Part shown: in pieces, positions 1-7,479 of the stretch
How the letters are laid out: every line of letters starts with the position of its first letter
Numbering within the stretch: the stretch's first letter is position 1
Source of the DNA: Holosporaceae bacterium
Lineage (GTDB): Bacteria; Pseudomonadota; Alphaproteobacteria; UBA3830
Assembly: GCA_031276835.1 (NCBI GenBank)
Contig: JAISMI010000001.1
Span: 1-10,636, forward strand
Direction: 5' to 3'
Length of the DNA: 10,636 nucleotides
The notes under the pieces: generated by a model
The model's input: only the letters and a program-made list of their open reading frames with translations
Told to the model about the DNA's origin: nothing
Database searches by the model: none
Program-made: the position numbers and the translations under genes

Positions 1-1
1 C

Positions 2-349
2 TTCATAAACATGAACCTTGTTATACTCGCTATACTGTTATTTTTTATCGGAATAACGATAAGTTGTCAATTTTTAGCGTTTCCGGCAACCTTGGCCATT
101 GCGCCGTCGGAAATTGGAGCAACGGCGTCCGGTTTTGTAAACGCAATCACGGTGTTCGGGAGCGCCATACTAATTCCTCTAATCGGTAAAGCCATGGATC
201 TCTCCAAAAGTAATTCTGGCGATCACACGGCCTACTCGTCTCAAGATTATAAAAACGGAATGATTCTGATACCGGCGAGCGTCGCCCTCGCCATTATAAT
301 CCTGCGTTTCGTAAAAGATCAACGCCGCAAAAACTCCCCAAAGCTATAG
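2..349 (+). CDS. MFS transporter, C-terminal fragment (gene cut by window start)
   Basis: The reading frame is open to the first base, so the 5' part of this gene lies outside the window; the ATG at 11 is probably internal. The 115 visible residues contain about three hydrophobic helices: roughly residues 5-26, 40-61 (motif ASGFVNAITVFGSAILIP) and 87-101. They end in a short basic tail (KDQRRKNSPKL). The glycine-rich ATASGFVNA helix, followed by a polar loop and one last helix, is typical of the last three helices of major facilitator superfamily permeases. The substrate cannot be told from this fragment. The next gene starts about 50 bases downstream on the same strand, so co-transcription is possible. 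Confidence 0.7.
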   Translation, partial: FINMNLVILAILLFFIGITISCQFLAFPATLAIAPSEIGATASGFVNAITVFGSAILIPLIGKAMDLSKSNSGDHTAYSSQDYKNGMILIPASVALAIIILRFVKDQRRKNSPKL

Positions 350-401
350 CTAGAATTCGAGAAAAAAACCAATTAGAATGAATTATATTTTCGAGGGAAA
401 C

Positions 402-1898
402 ATGAAAAAAGACTACGGCAGAAAAAAATATCTAATCCTTTGTTTTTACCTAAACGCCATGTGTTTTTGCATCGACGATTCGGCGGAACAGCCGGTTTCA
501 TTTGAATCCGCAGACGGATCCGCCGCGCAAGTAGACCATCGGGATTCCGTCCCTTCCATAGTGAAAAGAGAAAAGATAGAAAAAAACGAAAAGACGTCTA
601 TCCGAATAAAATCTGGCCAAGTCGCCATAAGCAGCGCAGGATCGATTTCACTAACCTGTTATAAAAGCGGAATCTGCCAAGTAAAGGACGCTAGGAGCAT
701 AGCGACTTCCCCGGGAATAAATGAAATAATCATCGAGGGCCTTTATCCTGGATTGATGGAAGAATCATTAAGTTTTCGCACTCCTAAAAAAGGAAAAATT
801 TCCATACTCAGTTATAAATTTAATAAAAAAGATCTTTCTCGAGAGGGATTGCTTCTCTCCTCCATAGGAGGCGACGTTTTTTTTCGGCAAACCGGAAGCG
901 ATAGACTCGAAAAGGGAAAATTGTTGAGCATTAACAAAGAAAAAGAAACTTCTCTTATCGTTGTGGAGAGCGATCGCAAATGTTTTCTCATTCCCATTGA
1001 CCAATGCGTGGCCGTCGATGAAAAAACCCTAACCTACCGTCGCCAAAATTCGCTGTATTTATCATTCGAATCGTCAGATTCAGAGAATGTAGATCTGGAA
1101 ATCAATTACCTAACGCCGGACATATATTGGAAACACATATGCCTGATAGACGTGTTTGAAAAATTAGACAGAGTCGATATTTTTTCGGAAGCCTTTCTAA
1201 TGAACAACACCGATTTCGATTTGAAAAATGTGAACGTCATTTTCGACTCTTTCGCGCCGTCGTTTTCCCATCCCAATCAAGACGACAAGCCGCTGAAGGC
1301 GCCTGGAGATTCCGCAAAATGCAGCTATGCGCGCAATTTAAGCTTGAAAAAAAATTCTAATCTAATGTGCATGCTGCGCTCGGTTAAGGAACAAAAACCA
1401 AAGCTAGAATATATCGTAAAAATACCGGCGGAAATATTGAATAGCGACGTCGTAAAAGAGGTTCCCGTTGGGAATTTACTCATCGTGGAGAACGCTCAAA
1501 AAATGGGAATTGACGTTGATTTTCGAGACAGCGAATTGCTTATTTTTTGTCGCCAAAATAACGAGCCTAAGTTTTTAGGAAGACATATCTTATCCTCTTT
1601 CGCCAAAGACGGCGCCTTCATTTTTGAAATTGGCGTCGCCAAGGAGGTTCTTGCCCAGGTGCAACAGACTGATTTTAGAAAACTTTCGGAGAAACAATCG
1701 GAATATGGTGTTCGGGTCAATATCCAAAACAATCAATCCAAGGAGTCGGACGTCGTAGTCGTGGTGGAAACCGATCTGGCGTGTAAGGTCACTAAAAAGA
1801 ATTTCGAGCTTCAAAACGACGCAAAACCCTCCTGGAAATTAAATCTAAAACCAAACGAATCCAAAGAATTGCACTTTAGAATAAGGATCGACAGCTAA
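402..1898 (+). CDS. DUF4139-family exported protein
   Basis: A protein of 498 residues. The ATG at 402 is preferred to the one at 378 because a GAGGG motif stands 4 bases before it and a signal-like start (basic MKKDYGRKK, then hydrophobic YLILCFYLNAMCFC) follows directly. The middle matches the DUF4139 pattern. An early strand-rich segment (YKSGICQVKDARSI, then GINEIIIEGLYPGL) corresponds to the usual domain opening with a 'no effect on maximal' type loop. Later, INYLTPDIYWKHICLIDV and MNNTDFDLKNVNVIFDSFAPS match the conserved W and N-T-D-x-x-N-V beta-sandwich elements. Family members are exported or surface proteins of unclear function. The gene ends one base before def, so the two are probably transcribed together, though no functional link is known. 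Confidence 0.7.
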   Translation: MKKDYGRKKYLILCFYLNAMCFCIDDSAEQPVSFESADGSAAQVDHRDSVPSIVKREKIEKNEKTSIRIKSGQVAISSAGSISLTCYKSGICQVKDARSIATSPGINEIIIEGLYPGLMEESLSFRTPKKGKISILSYKFNKKDLSREGLLLSSIGGDVFFRQTGSDRLEKGKLLSINKEKETSLIVVESDRKCFLIPIDQCVAVDEKTLTYRRQNSLYLSFESSDSENVDLEINYLTPDIYWKHICLIDVFEKLDRVDIFSEAFLMNNTDFDLKNVNVIFDSFAPSFSHPNQDDKPLKAPGDSAKCSYARNLSLKKNSNLMCMLRSVKEQKPKLEYIVKIPAEILNSDVVKEVPVGNLLIVENAQKMGIDVDFRDSELLIFCRQNNEPKFLGRHILSSFAKDGAFIFEIGVAKEVLAQVQQTDFRKLSEKQSEYGVRVNIQNNQSKESDVVVVVETDLACKVTKKNFELQNDAKPSWKLNLKPNESKELHFRIRIDS

Positions 1899-1899
1899 A

Positions 1900-2406
1900 A
1901 TGAAACTTCTAACATATCCAAACCCTATTTTATCTCAAAAATGCTCCGACGTGGAGGAGGGAGACCCCGAAGCTTGCTCCATTCTGGAGGAAATGTCCAA
2001 GAAACTTTACGAGTGGGAAGGCGCCGGACTCGCGGCCCCTCAGATCGGTATTTTAAAAAAAATAGTCGTGATAGACGTCCGTGAAGAACCGCAACGGCTA
2101 TATAAATTGATTAATCCAAAAATCGTTCAAAAATCGGAAGAAATGGTAGAATCAAGAGAGGGGTGTTTGTCGCTTCCTCTTTTAAGAGAAGTCGTTCTTC
2201 GGAGCCAATCCGTTACCGTAGAGTACCTGGACGAAAAATTTATAAAACGGACGATTCAGGCGACTGGATTTCTGTCCTTCTGTCTGCAACACGAGCTGGA
2301 CCATCTGGACGGAGTGCTGTACATTGACCGGCTAAGTAGACTAAAAAAATCCAGCGCTATCCGCAAATTTAAAAAACTACAAAATGACAATCTCCGCCAT
2401 GAATAA
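1900..2406 (+). CDS. def: Peptide deformylase
   Basis: This 168-residue enzyme removes the formyl group from the N-terminal methionine of new proteins in the cytoplasm. All three family motifs are present: motif I GAGLAAPQIG (41-50), motif II EGCLS (87-91, metal ligand Cys89) and motif III QHELDHLDG (130-138, metal ligands His131 and His135, catalytic Glu132). The length is normal for a bacterial deformylase. It starts one base after the DUF4139 gene and overlaps fmt by 8 bases, so translation is probably coupled. Pairing the deformylase with the formyltransferase that makes its substrate is a widespread bacterial arrangement. Confidence 0.97.
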   Translation: MKLLTYPNPILSQKCSDVEEGDPEACSILEEMSKKLYEWEGAGLAAPQIGILKKIVVIDVREEPQRLYKLINPKIVQKSEEMVESREGCLSLPLLREVVLRSQSVTVEYLDEKFIKRTIQATGFLSFCLQHELDHLDGVLYIDRLSRLKKSSAIRKFKKLQNDNLRHE

Positions 2407-3325
2407 TAAATCTATTATTTTCATGGGAACGTCGGATTTTTCCCTAAAATCGTTGGTCGCTCTGCACGAAGCCCGACTAAATGTCGCGGGAGTCTACACC
2501 CAAGCTCCCAAACCGTCGGGACGAAAATACAAAATTCAAAAATCCGTCGTTCATCGATTTGCCGAAGAAAAAAATATTCCTGTTTATTGTCCAAAAAATT
2601 TCAAATCCCAAGAGGAAATTGAATTTTTTCGCTCGTTGAAACCGGATTTGGCAATTGTGTCGTCCTACGGACTGATAATTCCCCAAAGCCTACTGGACGT
2701 CCCGCCTCGCGGATTCATAAATATTCATGCTTCGCTGTTGCCCCGATGGCGCGGCGCCTCCCCCATTCAATCGTCAATTTTAGCCGGCGATCGAGAAACC
2801 GGAATCTCCATTATGAAAATGGACGCCGGAATTGATACGGGAAATATTATCTCGATGAAGTCAATTAAAATCCTTCCGGAAACAACCTACGGAGAACTCA
2901 GCCGTCAACTGGGAGACCTTGGAGCGACTATGCTGTTGGAAACCCTCGACGACCTGGAGGCAAATCTCGCCAAATCCCAAAAACAGCCGGAAGAAGGAGC
3001 CGTCTACGCCCCTAAAATTTCCGGAGATTCATGTAGAATTAATTGGAACGATTCCGCAGAAAATATTTTAAGACATATCAAAGCCTTCTCGCCAACTCCG
3101 GCCGCATGGACTGAAATAAAAGACGTTCGCCTAAAAATACTCGACGCAAATATCTATGAGATAAATTCTCGCCAACAATCGGGATTGATACTGGAAAACG
3201 CGGTCGTCGCCTGTGGAATCGGATCGCTAAAATTATTGGAACTCCAGCCGTCCGGAAAAAACAAAATGTCCGGCGACGATTTCATAAGAGGCCGACAACA
3301 ATTAATCGGCTGCGTCATGAAATAA
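2399..3325 (+). CDS. fmt: Methionyl-tRNA formyltransferase
   Basis: A 308-residue cytoplasmic enzyme that transfers a formyl group from 10-formyltetrahydrofolate to initiator Met-tRNA. The start at 2399 gives the typical beginning MNNKSIIFMGTSDFS; a start at 2384 would add only five residues. The catalytic triad appears at the expected places: Asn108 and His110 in FINIHASLLPRWRG, and Asp146 in MDAGIDTG. The C-terminal tRNA-binding domain is recognisable from NWNDSAENILRHIKAFSPTP. The start codon lies inside the end of def (CATGAATAA), and the gene ends two bases before the stop of the convergent HTH gene. Confidence 0.97.
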   Translation: MNNKSIIFMGTSDFSLKSLVALHEARLNVAGVYTQAPKPSGRKYKIQKSVVHRFAEEKNIPVYCPKNFKSQEEIEFFRSLKPDLAIVSSYGLIIPQSLLDVPPRGFINIHASLLPRWRGASPIQSSILAGDRETGISIMKMDAGIDTGNIISMKSIKILPETTYGELSRQLGDLGATMLLETLDDLEANLAKSQKQPEEGAVYAPKISGDSCRINWNDSAENILRHIKAFSPTPAAWTEIKDVRLKILDANIYEINSRQQSGLILENAVVACGIGSLKLLELQPSGKNKMSGDDFIRGRQQLIGCVMK

Positions 3326-3327
3326 AA

Positions 3328-3744
3328 TCACTCTACAGATCTCAGCAGAAAATCCACAATGACCATAACAAACAACATCGCAAAGATAAAATAAACAATT
3401 TCCGACGCGGAGATATATTCCCAATTAAAGCGAAAATTAAAAAATTGACATAGGTTTTTCATCACATTTTTTCTTTCACAATTACTACTATCGCGCCCCG
3501 TGGTTTTGGAACAAATCTCTTTTTTGAATTGCGCAATCAAATCGCGAGGATCAATATCAAGATAGGCGGCGTAATTTCTTATGAAACCAATAGAATAAAC
3601 TATTTCCGGCAACTTAGAGTAGTCCTTATTCTCTATTGCATTCAGATAATTTTCACTAATTCTTAAAACCGCCGACGCCTCAGACAAAGATAACCCTTTA
3701 TCTTCTCTGTTTTTTTTCAACTTAGCAAATAAATCAACCATCAT
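3328..3744 (-). CDS. RodZ-like HTH protein with one membrane helix
   Basis: A 138-residue protein, or 137 if the second of two adjacent ATGs (at 3741) is used; the second has the better spacing from a GAG motif. Residues 5-70 form an Xre/RodZ-type helix-turn-helix (KLKKNREDKGLSLSEASAVL, then ISENYLNAIENKDYSKLP and VYSIGFIRNYAAYLDIDP), the HTH_25 type found at the N terminus of RodZ. A single hydrophobic helix follows near the C terminus (EIVYFIFAMLFVMVIVDFLL). RodZ normally continues into a periplasmic domain after this helix; here only about five residues remain. It may be a reduced RodZ acting in cell shape with MreB, or another membrane-anchored HTH protein. It is divergent from rnpB and convergent with fmt. 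Confidence 0.75.
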   Translation of the reverse strand: MMVDLFAKLKKNREDKGLSLSEASAVLRISENYLNAIENKDYSKLPEIVYSIGFIRNYAAYLDIDPRDLIAQFKKEICSKTTGRDSSNCERKNVMKNLCQFFNFRFNWEYISASEIVYFIFAMLFVMVIVDFLLRSVE

Positions 3745-3800
3745 ATACTCGACAGCTTTTAGTTTATATACTCTTACATATTTTTATGGTAGCATCAAGA

Positions 3801-4150
3801 GTTTTTGTGGAAATGGATGGTCGCCGTCTTTTTGGACGGAGGAAAGTCCGGACTCCTCGGAGGAAAGCGCCAGATAACGTCTGGCGGCGTGTAATAGCGT
3901 CAGGGAAAGCGCAACAGAAAGCATACCGCCTTAGGGTAAGGGTGAAATGGCGAGGTAAGAGCTCGCCGCGCGATCGGCAACGGTCGCGGCACGGCAAGCC
4001 CCGCTTGGAGCAAGATCAAATAGGAATAACGCGTCCTCCGCGCTATGTTATTCGGGTAGATCGCTTGACGTCTGCGGCGACGCAAACGCTAGATGAATGA
4101 CCATTGGGATAATAATCCTACAGAATCCGGCTTATATTTTCCACAAAAAC
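3801..4150 (+). ncRNA. rnpB: RNase P RNA, bacterial type A
   Basis: The catalytic RNA of RNase P, which trims the 5' leader from tRNA precursors. The diagnostic block GAGGAAAGTCCGGACTCC begins at 3839. The central block GCGCAACAGAAAGCATACCGCC, the GGGTAAGGGTGAAATGG stretch usual in alphaproteobacteria, and the closing ACAGAATCCGGCTTAT (about 4120-4135) follow in the right order. The ends are set by helix P1: GTTTTTGTGGAAA (3801-3813) pairs without mismatch with TTTCCACAAAAAC (4138-4150). Seven T residues (4153-4159) follow directly and may mark the transcript end. Its length of 350 nt fits the class. Open frames across this stretch are not genes. Confidence 0.96.
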
Positions 4151-4253
4151 AATTTTTTTCATCAAAAACATTCAACAATCATAGTCAATTAACCGTAGAT
4201 TAACTTTTTATGACTATAATTTATTTTGACCTATGTTATAAAGGATCCGACAG

Positions 4254-4676
4254 ATGAAAAGAATACTTTTAATATCGTCCGCATTAATTTTTTCATCCAT
4301 TATGGTATGCGAAAATATAGCCGCCTGGCCCTGGAGCAAGAAAAAAGACGATAATGTCGACGCCCTTAATAAGAACGCCGGCATATTTAGCGGCATATCC
4401 CGACAAGCCGCGTCTATAAGCACGTCCGTCGACGGTTTCACGCAAAAAAACTATGCGGGCGAAAACGACGTCGCTCATCTTCTGCCGTTCAGAATTCTTA
4501 CTAAAAATGTATCGGAGCTTTTTAATTGGGTGTACATACTCGTAAAAGACATAAAAAGCGATTTCGATAAATTGCAAAGCGCGCAAAGGACTAAAGAAAG
4601 TACAAAAAGCGAAAAACAGAGTGAAAAAGCCGATAACAATATATCTATCCCGTTTCTTTTTTTTGTACAACCCTAA
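4254..4676 (+). CDS. Small exported protein of unknown function, end possibly altered by the IS
   Basis: I do not recognise this 140-residue protein. It begins with a convincing signal peptide: MKRI, a hydrophobic stretch LLISSALIFSSIMVCENIAA, and a likely cleavage site before WPWSKKK. The rest is hydrophilic, with a moderately hydrophobic stretch (LFNWVYILVKDI) and a Lys/Glu/Ser-rich tail. AAGGA stands 8 bases before the ATG. The frame ends at 4676 and overlaps the end of the transposase gene by 4 bases. The last residues (SIPFLFFVQP) differ sharply in character from the tail before them, so the natural C terminus may have been replaced when the insertion sequence arrived. Codon use resembles the def-fmt region. 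Confidence 0.6.
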   Translation: MKRILLISSALIFSSIMVCENIAAWPWSKKKDDNVDALNKNAGIFSGISRQAASISTSVDGFTQKNYAGENDVAHLLPFRILTKNVSELFNWVYILVKDIKSDFDKLQSAQRTKESTKSEKQSEKADNNISIPFLFFVQP

Positions 4677-5617
4677 AAATTATTTTCTCCATTTTTCAAA
4701 ATTGCGTTCAATTGCGAGAGGATTTTGCGCATGCAGGCGACTAAAGCCACCATTTTTCTTTTCTTCTCCGCTATTTTTTTTTCGTAAAAGACCGAAATAT
4801 TTTCGTTGTAACGAATTGCGCTCAAAGCTACCATGAAGAGCGTGCGTTTCACAAACGGTCGTCCTCTTCCACGCGTCGTGCGATATCCAAACGAATTGCC
4901 GCTGTCAGTTGCCTTGGGAGCCAATCCCGCCAATTCAAATATGGCTTTGGGCTTGATTTTCCCAAGCTCCGGAAGATGCGATACTAGATAGGCCGCCGAT
5001 AGATTGCCTATACCCTTGTAGCTCCTTAGCAATTCAAACTTTTTAAGGCTTTCCGGATCTGATTTAATTGTTTCAATCAAACGCTTTTCGAAAATGGCTA
5101 TTTGTTTCCCCAAGAAATCAATCGTTTCTTTGCAGGATTCTGCTACCATGTCGCACCCTGGACTTTGAAGGCGATTCTTTTCGCTCACCATCATTTCTTT
5201 AAACGAAGTCAGCCGAAAAGTTAGTTGCTTGATTTCGTTTTGTAACTCCGACGACGCTTCATATATTAAGAATTTGGGTTTTATGTGTTTTTCTTTTCCA
5301 TAGTCCGCCAAACACTTTGCGTCTATTTTGTCGGTTTTGTCTTCGACTCCCTCCGATTTCTTAAAAGATTTAAATTTGTTGTTGTTTGCCCTATGTATGT
5401 TGAAATTCATCTCCGAAAGCGTTTTTACGCAAATCTTTTCATAGCCTCCGGTACTCTCCAACGCCACCAGGGTATCGCAACGATCGACCTTGCCAAAAGC
5501 CTTGCGAATCGAAGCCGCTTTATTTGGTAGCGTGCAGAAGTGAGACGTTTCCTTAAAAAAAACGTCAATTTTATCCTTGGAAACGTCTATACCGATGAAC
5601 TTAGAAAAATGTTGCAT
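4673..5617 (-). CDS. IS110-family transposase (DEDD recombinase)
   Basis: A 314-residue recombinase that moves its element with the help of a bridge RNA. The start at 5617 is supported by GGGAGGAAATT directly before the ATG. The N-terminal RuvC-like domain carries the DEDD set: Asp11 (FIGIDVSK), Glu54 (ALESTGGYE), Asp96 and Asp99 (KTDKIDA). A coiled-coil-like linker follows (about 120-190). The C-terminal Transposase_20 domain contains GLAPKATDSGNSFG with the expected catalytic Ser239, then RGRGRPFVKRTLFMVAL. The frame is intact and full length. Long noncoding DNA upstream and almost none downstream fits the IS110 subgroup better than IS1111. Confidence 0.95.
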   Translation of the reverse strand: MQHFSKFIGIDVSKDKIDVFFKETSHFCTLPNKAASIRKAFGKVDRCDTLVALESTGGYEKICVKTLSEMNFNIHRANNNKFKSFKKSEGVEDKTDKIDAKCLADYGKEKHIKPKFLIYEASSELQNEIKQLTFRLTSFKEMMVSEKNRLQSPGCDMVAESCKETIDFLGKQIAIFEKRLIETIKSDPESLKKFELLRSYKGIGNLSAAYLVSHLPELGKIKPKAIFELAGLAPKATDSGNSFGYRTTRGRGRPFVKRTLFMVALSAIRYNENISVFYEKKIAEKKRKMVALVACMRKILSQLNAILKNGENNF

Positions 5618-5619
5618 AA

Positions 5620-5815
5620 TTTCCTCCCGATTGTTAAGTAGTCCGAGACTCAAACTATCCCCCGAGCCAAACTAAACTACGAAACGACGCCCCAGATATA
5701 TTAGGAGTCTGAAACTCTATCGAATAATTCGAGCCATCGTTTCGTACGTATGAGACCATCCCACACGCAATTTGATTGCGCCATAGTAAGCGCGAAATTG
5801 CAAATGTAATGGCCG
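5620..5815 (-). ncRNA. Candidate IS110 bridge RNA
   Basis: In IS110 elements the noncoding DNA upstream of the recombinase encodes a bridge RNA whose two internal loops pair with target and donor DNA. This leader is GC-richer than its surroundings and full of pairing potential. It has a hairpin of six pairs with a three-base loop at 5766-5780 (CGCAAT/ATTGCG), and a perfect 10-pair long-range stem between 5737-5746 and 5678-5687 (TACGAAACGA on the transcribed strand pairs with TCGTTTCGTA). Inside that stem lie a palindrome at 5720-5732 and a small hairpin at 5705-5717. A further hairpin (AGTC/GACT, 5640-5650) lies just before the ribosome-binding site. Limits and loop assignment are inferred. 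Confidence 0.6.
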
Positions 5816-5824
5816 CATTCTTTA

Positions 5825-6547
5825 TCAAGGTATGAAAAAGGTATTGGAGGTTGCGTCAAATTTCGCTCCCAAACTTATAGCTTTTTCATTTAACGTTTTC
5901 TTCCAACTTGGATCTTTATATTGCTTGAAGAAATTGTAATTCTTGTTTAACTCTTTAACGTTAGTGATTTTTTCTATGGTGTACTCCACGCTTATGCCGG
6001 GGTCTATATCAGATTTATATTCTTCAACTTTTTTAGATTCTTCAACTTTTTTAGATTCTTCAACTACTCCGTATTCTTCTCCGTATCCTTCGTCTAGAAT
6101 ATCGTAGTGCTCTATGAGCTCTAATGCGTCCATATACAAATATCGCTTAACATATGAATCGATAGCCCCCATGCTCTGTATTGGAGTGCATCCCGCTACG
6201 TCGCTGCCAACGAGCGGCATTGTGAATTCGATGGGATTTTGAGAAGCATCTTCCGAGTCATATATCTTCAATGTCGCCATTCCTTTAAGTTCTAGACATG
6301 GTTTGTCTATAAATGATTCTTTACATTTGACTTTTCTTATGGGAGTGGATGTTTCCCCTGTCATAGAAAATACTCCGTACAATCCTAATTCGTTGAAAAT
6401 CTTGTGTAACTGCGGCATAAAGTCCGATAACTTATAATATGCGTATGCTGAAGTCTTAGTTTTTCCGCTCTTTTTAAGATTTAATGCGTCTAGCTTGACC
6501 CTTACTTCTTGCAATTTAGCCCCTATACTCTTTCTATTGTTTTCCAT
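5825..6547 (-). CDS. ERF-family single-strand annealing protein
   Basis: A 240-residue protein of the ERF superfamily: phage and plasmid recombination proteins that bind single-stranded DNA and anneal homologous strands. The N-terminal part carries SAYAYYKLSDFMPQLHKIFNELGLYGVFS. It continues with the strand ATLKIYDSEDA and PLVGSD, then the most conserved element SMGAIDSYVKRYLYMDALEL. A linker of repeated VEESKK units (18-bp repeat at 6019-6064) joins this core to a separate C-terminal segment. AAGGAG precedes the ATG by 8 bases. It is the last gene of the - strand operon starting near 7197, behind the 159-aa gene. The insertion sequence begins directly after its stop, so a trimmed C terminus is possible. 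Confidence 0.85.
   Translation of the reverse strand: MENNRKSIGAKLQEVRVKLDALNLKKSGKTKTSAYAYYKLSDFMPQLHKIFNELGLYGVFSMTGETSTPIRKVKCKESFIDKPCLELKGMATLKIYDSEDASQNPIEFTMPLVGSDVAGCTPIQSMGAIDSYVKRYLYMDALELIEHYDILDEGYGEEYGVVEESKKVEESKKVEEYKSDIDPGISVEYTIEKITNVKELNKNYNFFKQYKDPSWKKTLNEKAISLGAKFDATSNTFFIP
6019..6064 (-). repeat. 18-bp tandem repeat in the ERF linker
   Basis: Units at 6019-6036 and 6037-6054 are identical and a third partial unit runs to 6064. They encode the hexapeptide VEESKK two and a half times, in frame, between the ERF core and its C-terminal segment. Copy number probably varies between relatives. Confidence 0.85.
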
Positions 6548-6609
6548 TTGCTTTTCTCCTTTTCTATTGTTATTGTACTTCTATTCACTATACGCAATAG
6601 CTAGTGTCA

Positions 6610-6643
6610 GCGTTGGGGGACCGCTACTCCCAACGCCTTTTTT
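6610..6643 (+). terminator. Stem-loop with T-run, terminator-like on the + strand
   Basis: GCGTTGGG (6610-6617) pairs perfectly with CCCAACGC (6629-6636) around an 11-base loop, and six T residues follow at 6638-6643. Read on the + strand it is a standard intrinsic terminator, yet no + strand gene ends here. On the - strand the same hairpin lies between the 159-aa gene and the ERF gene without a following T-run, so there it could act as a processing or stability element. Confidence 0.6.
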
Positions 6644-7120
<477 letters not shown>

Positions 7121-7123
<3 letters not shown>

Positions 7124-7136
7124 CTTCTTACTCCTT
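7121..7136 (-). promoter_or_regulatory. Shared ribosome-binding leader, copy 1
   Basis: AAGGAGTAAGAAGATG, ending in the start codon at 7123. The same 16 bases occur before the genes at 8844 (8842-8857) and 10257 (10255-10270), although the encoded proteins are unrelated by eye. Confidence 0.85.
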
Positions 7137-7143
7137 CGTTAAT

Positions 7144-7177
7144 ATATATACTATACAAGTATATGCATAGTATATAT
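7144..7177. promoter_or_regulatory. Inverted repeat over the start of the 159-aa/ERF operon (operator candidate)
   Basis: The arms ATATATACTATAC (7144-7156) and GCATAGTATATAT (7165-7177) match at 12 of 13 positions. An inner palindrome TATAC-AA-GTATA lies at 7152-7163. The right arm covers the -10 box (7169-7174) and the left part covers the expected transcription start, a place where a bound repressor would block transcription. The neighbouring HTH1 protein is the obvious candidate ligand. Confidence 0.55.
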
Positions 7178-7197
7178 ATTAGTATTTCACATGTCAA
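7169..7197 (-). promoter_or_regulatory. Sigma70-like promoter for the 159-aa/ERF operon
   Basis: TTGACA (7197-7192), a 17-base spacer and TATACT (7174-7169). The -35 box sits in GTATTGACATG, the form shared with the promoters near 7888, 8931 and 10315. Confidence 0.75.
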
Positions 7198-7282
7198 TAC
7201 ATATTTTAAAAAAAATATGAAGATTATTGATTTGTACAAAAAATAGTGATATATAATATAGTTGTGTATTATAGGTATTGAA

Positions 7283-7477
7283 ATGAAATTAACTACGCTT
7301 ATTGATGGAAAAGAGGTTCTGGATACAAAACAAGTATTAGAATTAACTAAATTTAGTAATAGTAAATTGCACGAATTAATGAGACATGATAAATTTATAA
7401 AGCCATTCAGGTACAAAAATAAAAACTTCTGGAAGAAATCAGAAATAGATGCATACATCGAAAATACAAAAAAATAA
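7283..7477 (+). CDS. AlpA/excisionase-like HTH protein, HTH1
   Basis: A 64-residue DNA-binding protein of the MerR-like excisionase/AlpA type. A recognition-helix region (VLDTKQVLELTKFSNSKLHE) is followed by the wing-like FIKPFRYKNKNFWKKSEIDAY, which is the family's usual W-x-x-S-x-I-x-x-[WY] ending. The ATG at 7283 is chosen over an upstream TTG (7262) because AGG lies 7 bases before it and the resulting protein lines up along its whole length with HTH2. A TATAAT at 7252-7257 may be its -10 box. It is divergent from the 159-aa/ERF operon and probably regulates it and itself. Such proteins act as transcription regulators or as excision directionality factors. Confidence 0.85.
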   Translation: MKLTTLIDGKEVLDTKQVLELTKFSNSKLHELMRHDKFIKPFRYKNKNFWKKSEIDAYIENTKK

Positions 7478-7479
7478 AA

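Larger units (their letters stand above)
4660..5824 (-). mobile_element. IS110-type insertion sequence (ends approximate)
   Basis: The element comprises the transposase and its roughly 200-bp structured leader. The right limit is set by the stop of the ERF gene at 5825; the left limit must lie close to the transposase stop at 4673. IS110 elements usually lack clear terminal inverted repeats and target duplications, so the exact ends cannot be read from this copy alone. It sits exactly between the chromosome-like genes and the AT-rich module array. Confidence 0.75.

Noticed and set aside
3786..4100. Open frames on both strands across the RNase P RNA
   Set aside because: The sequence is clearly rnpB by its conserved blocks and P1 helix; the arginine-rich translations are by-products.
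4160..4253. tRNA gene or attachment site between rnpB and the exported protein
   Set aside because: No cloverleaf can be formed. Only a 7-bp inverted repeat (ATAGTCA at 4180-4186 with TGACTAT at 4211-4217) is visible, which is too little to name.
4293..4670. A - strand frame of 125 codons opposite the exported protein
   Set aside because: No ribosome-binding site, and its composition is that of an antisense shadow; the + strand gene has a signal peptide and a good start.
7262..7282. Upstream TTG start for HTH1
   Set aside because: The ATG at 7283 has AGG at good spacing and gives full-length alignment with HTH2; the TTG would also fall close to the expected transcription start.
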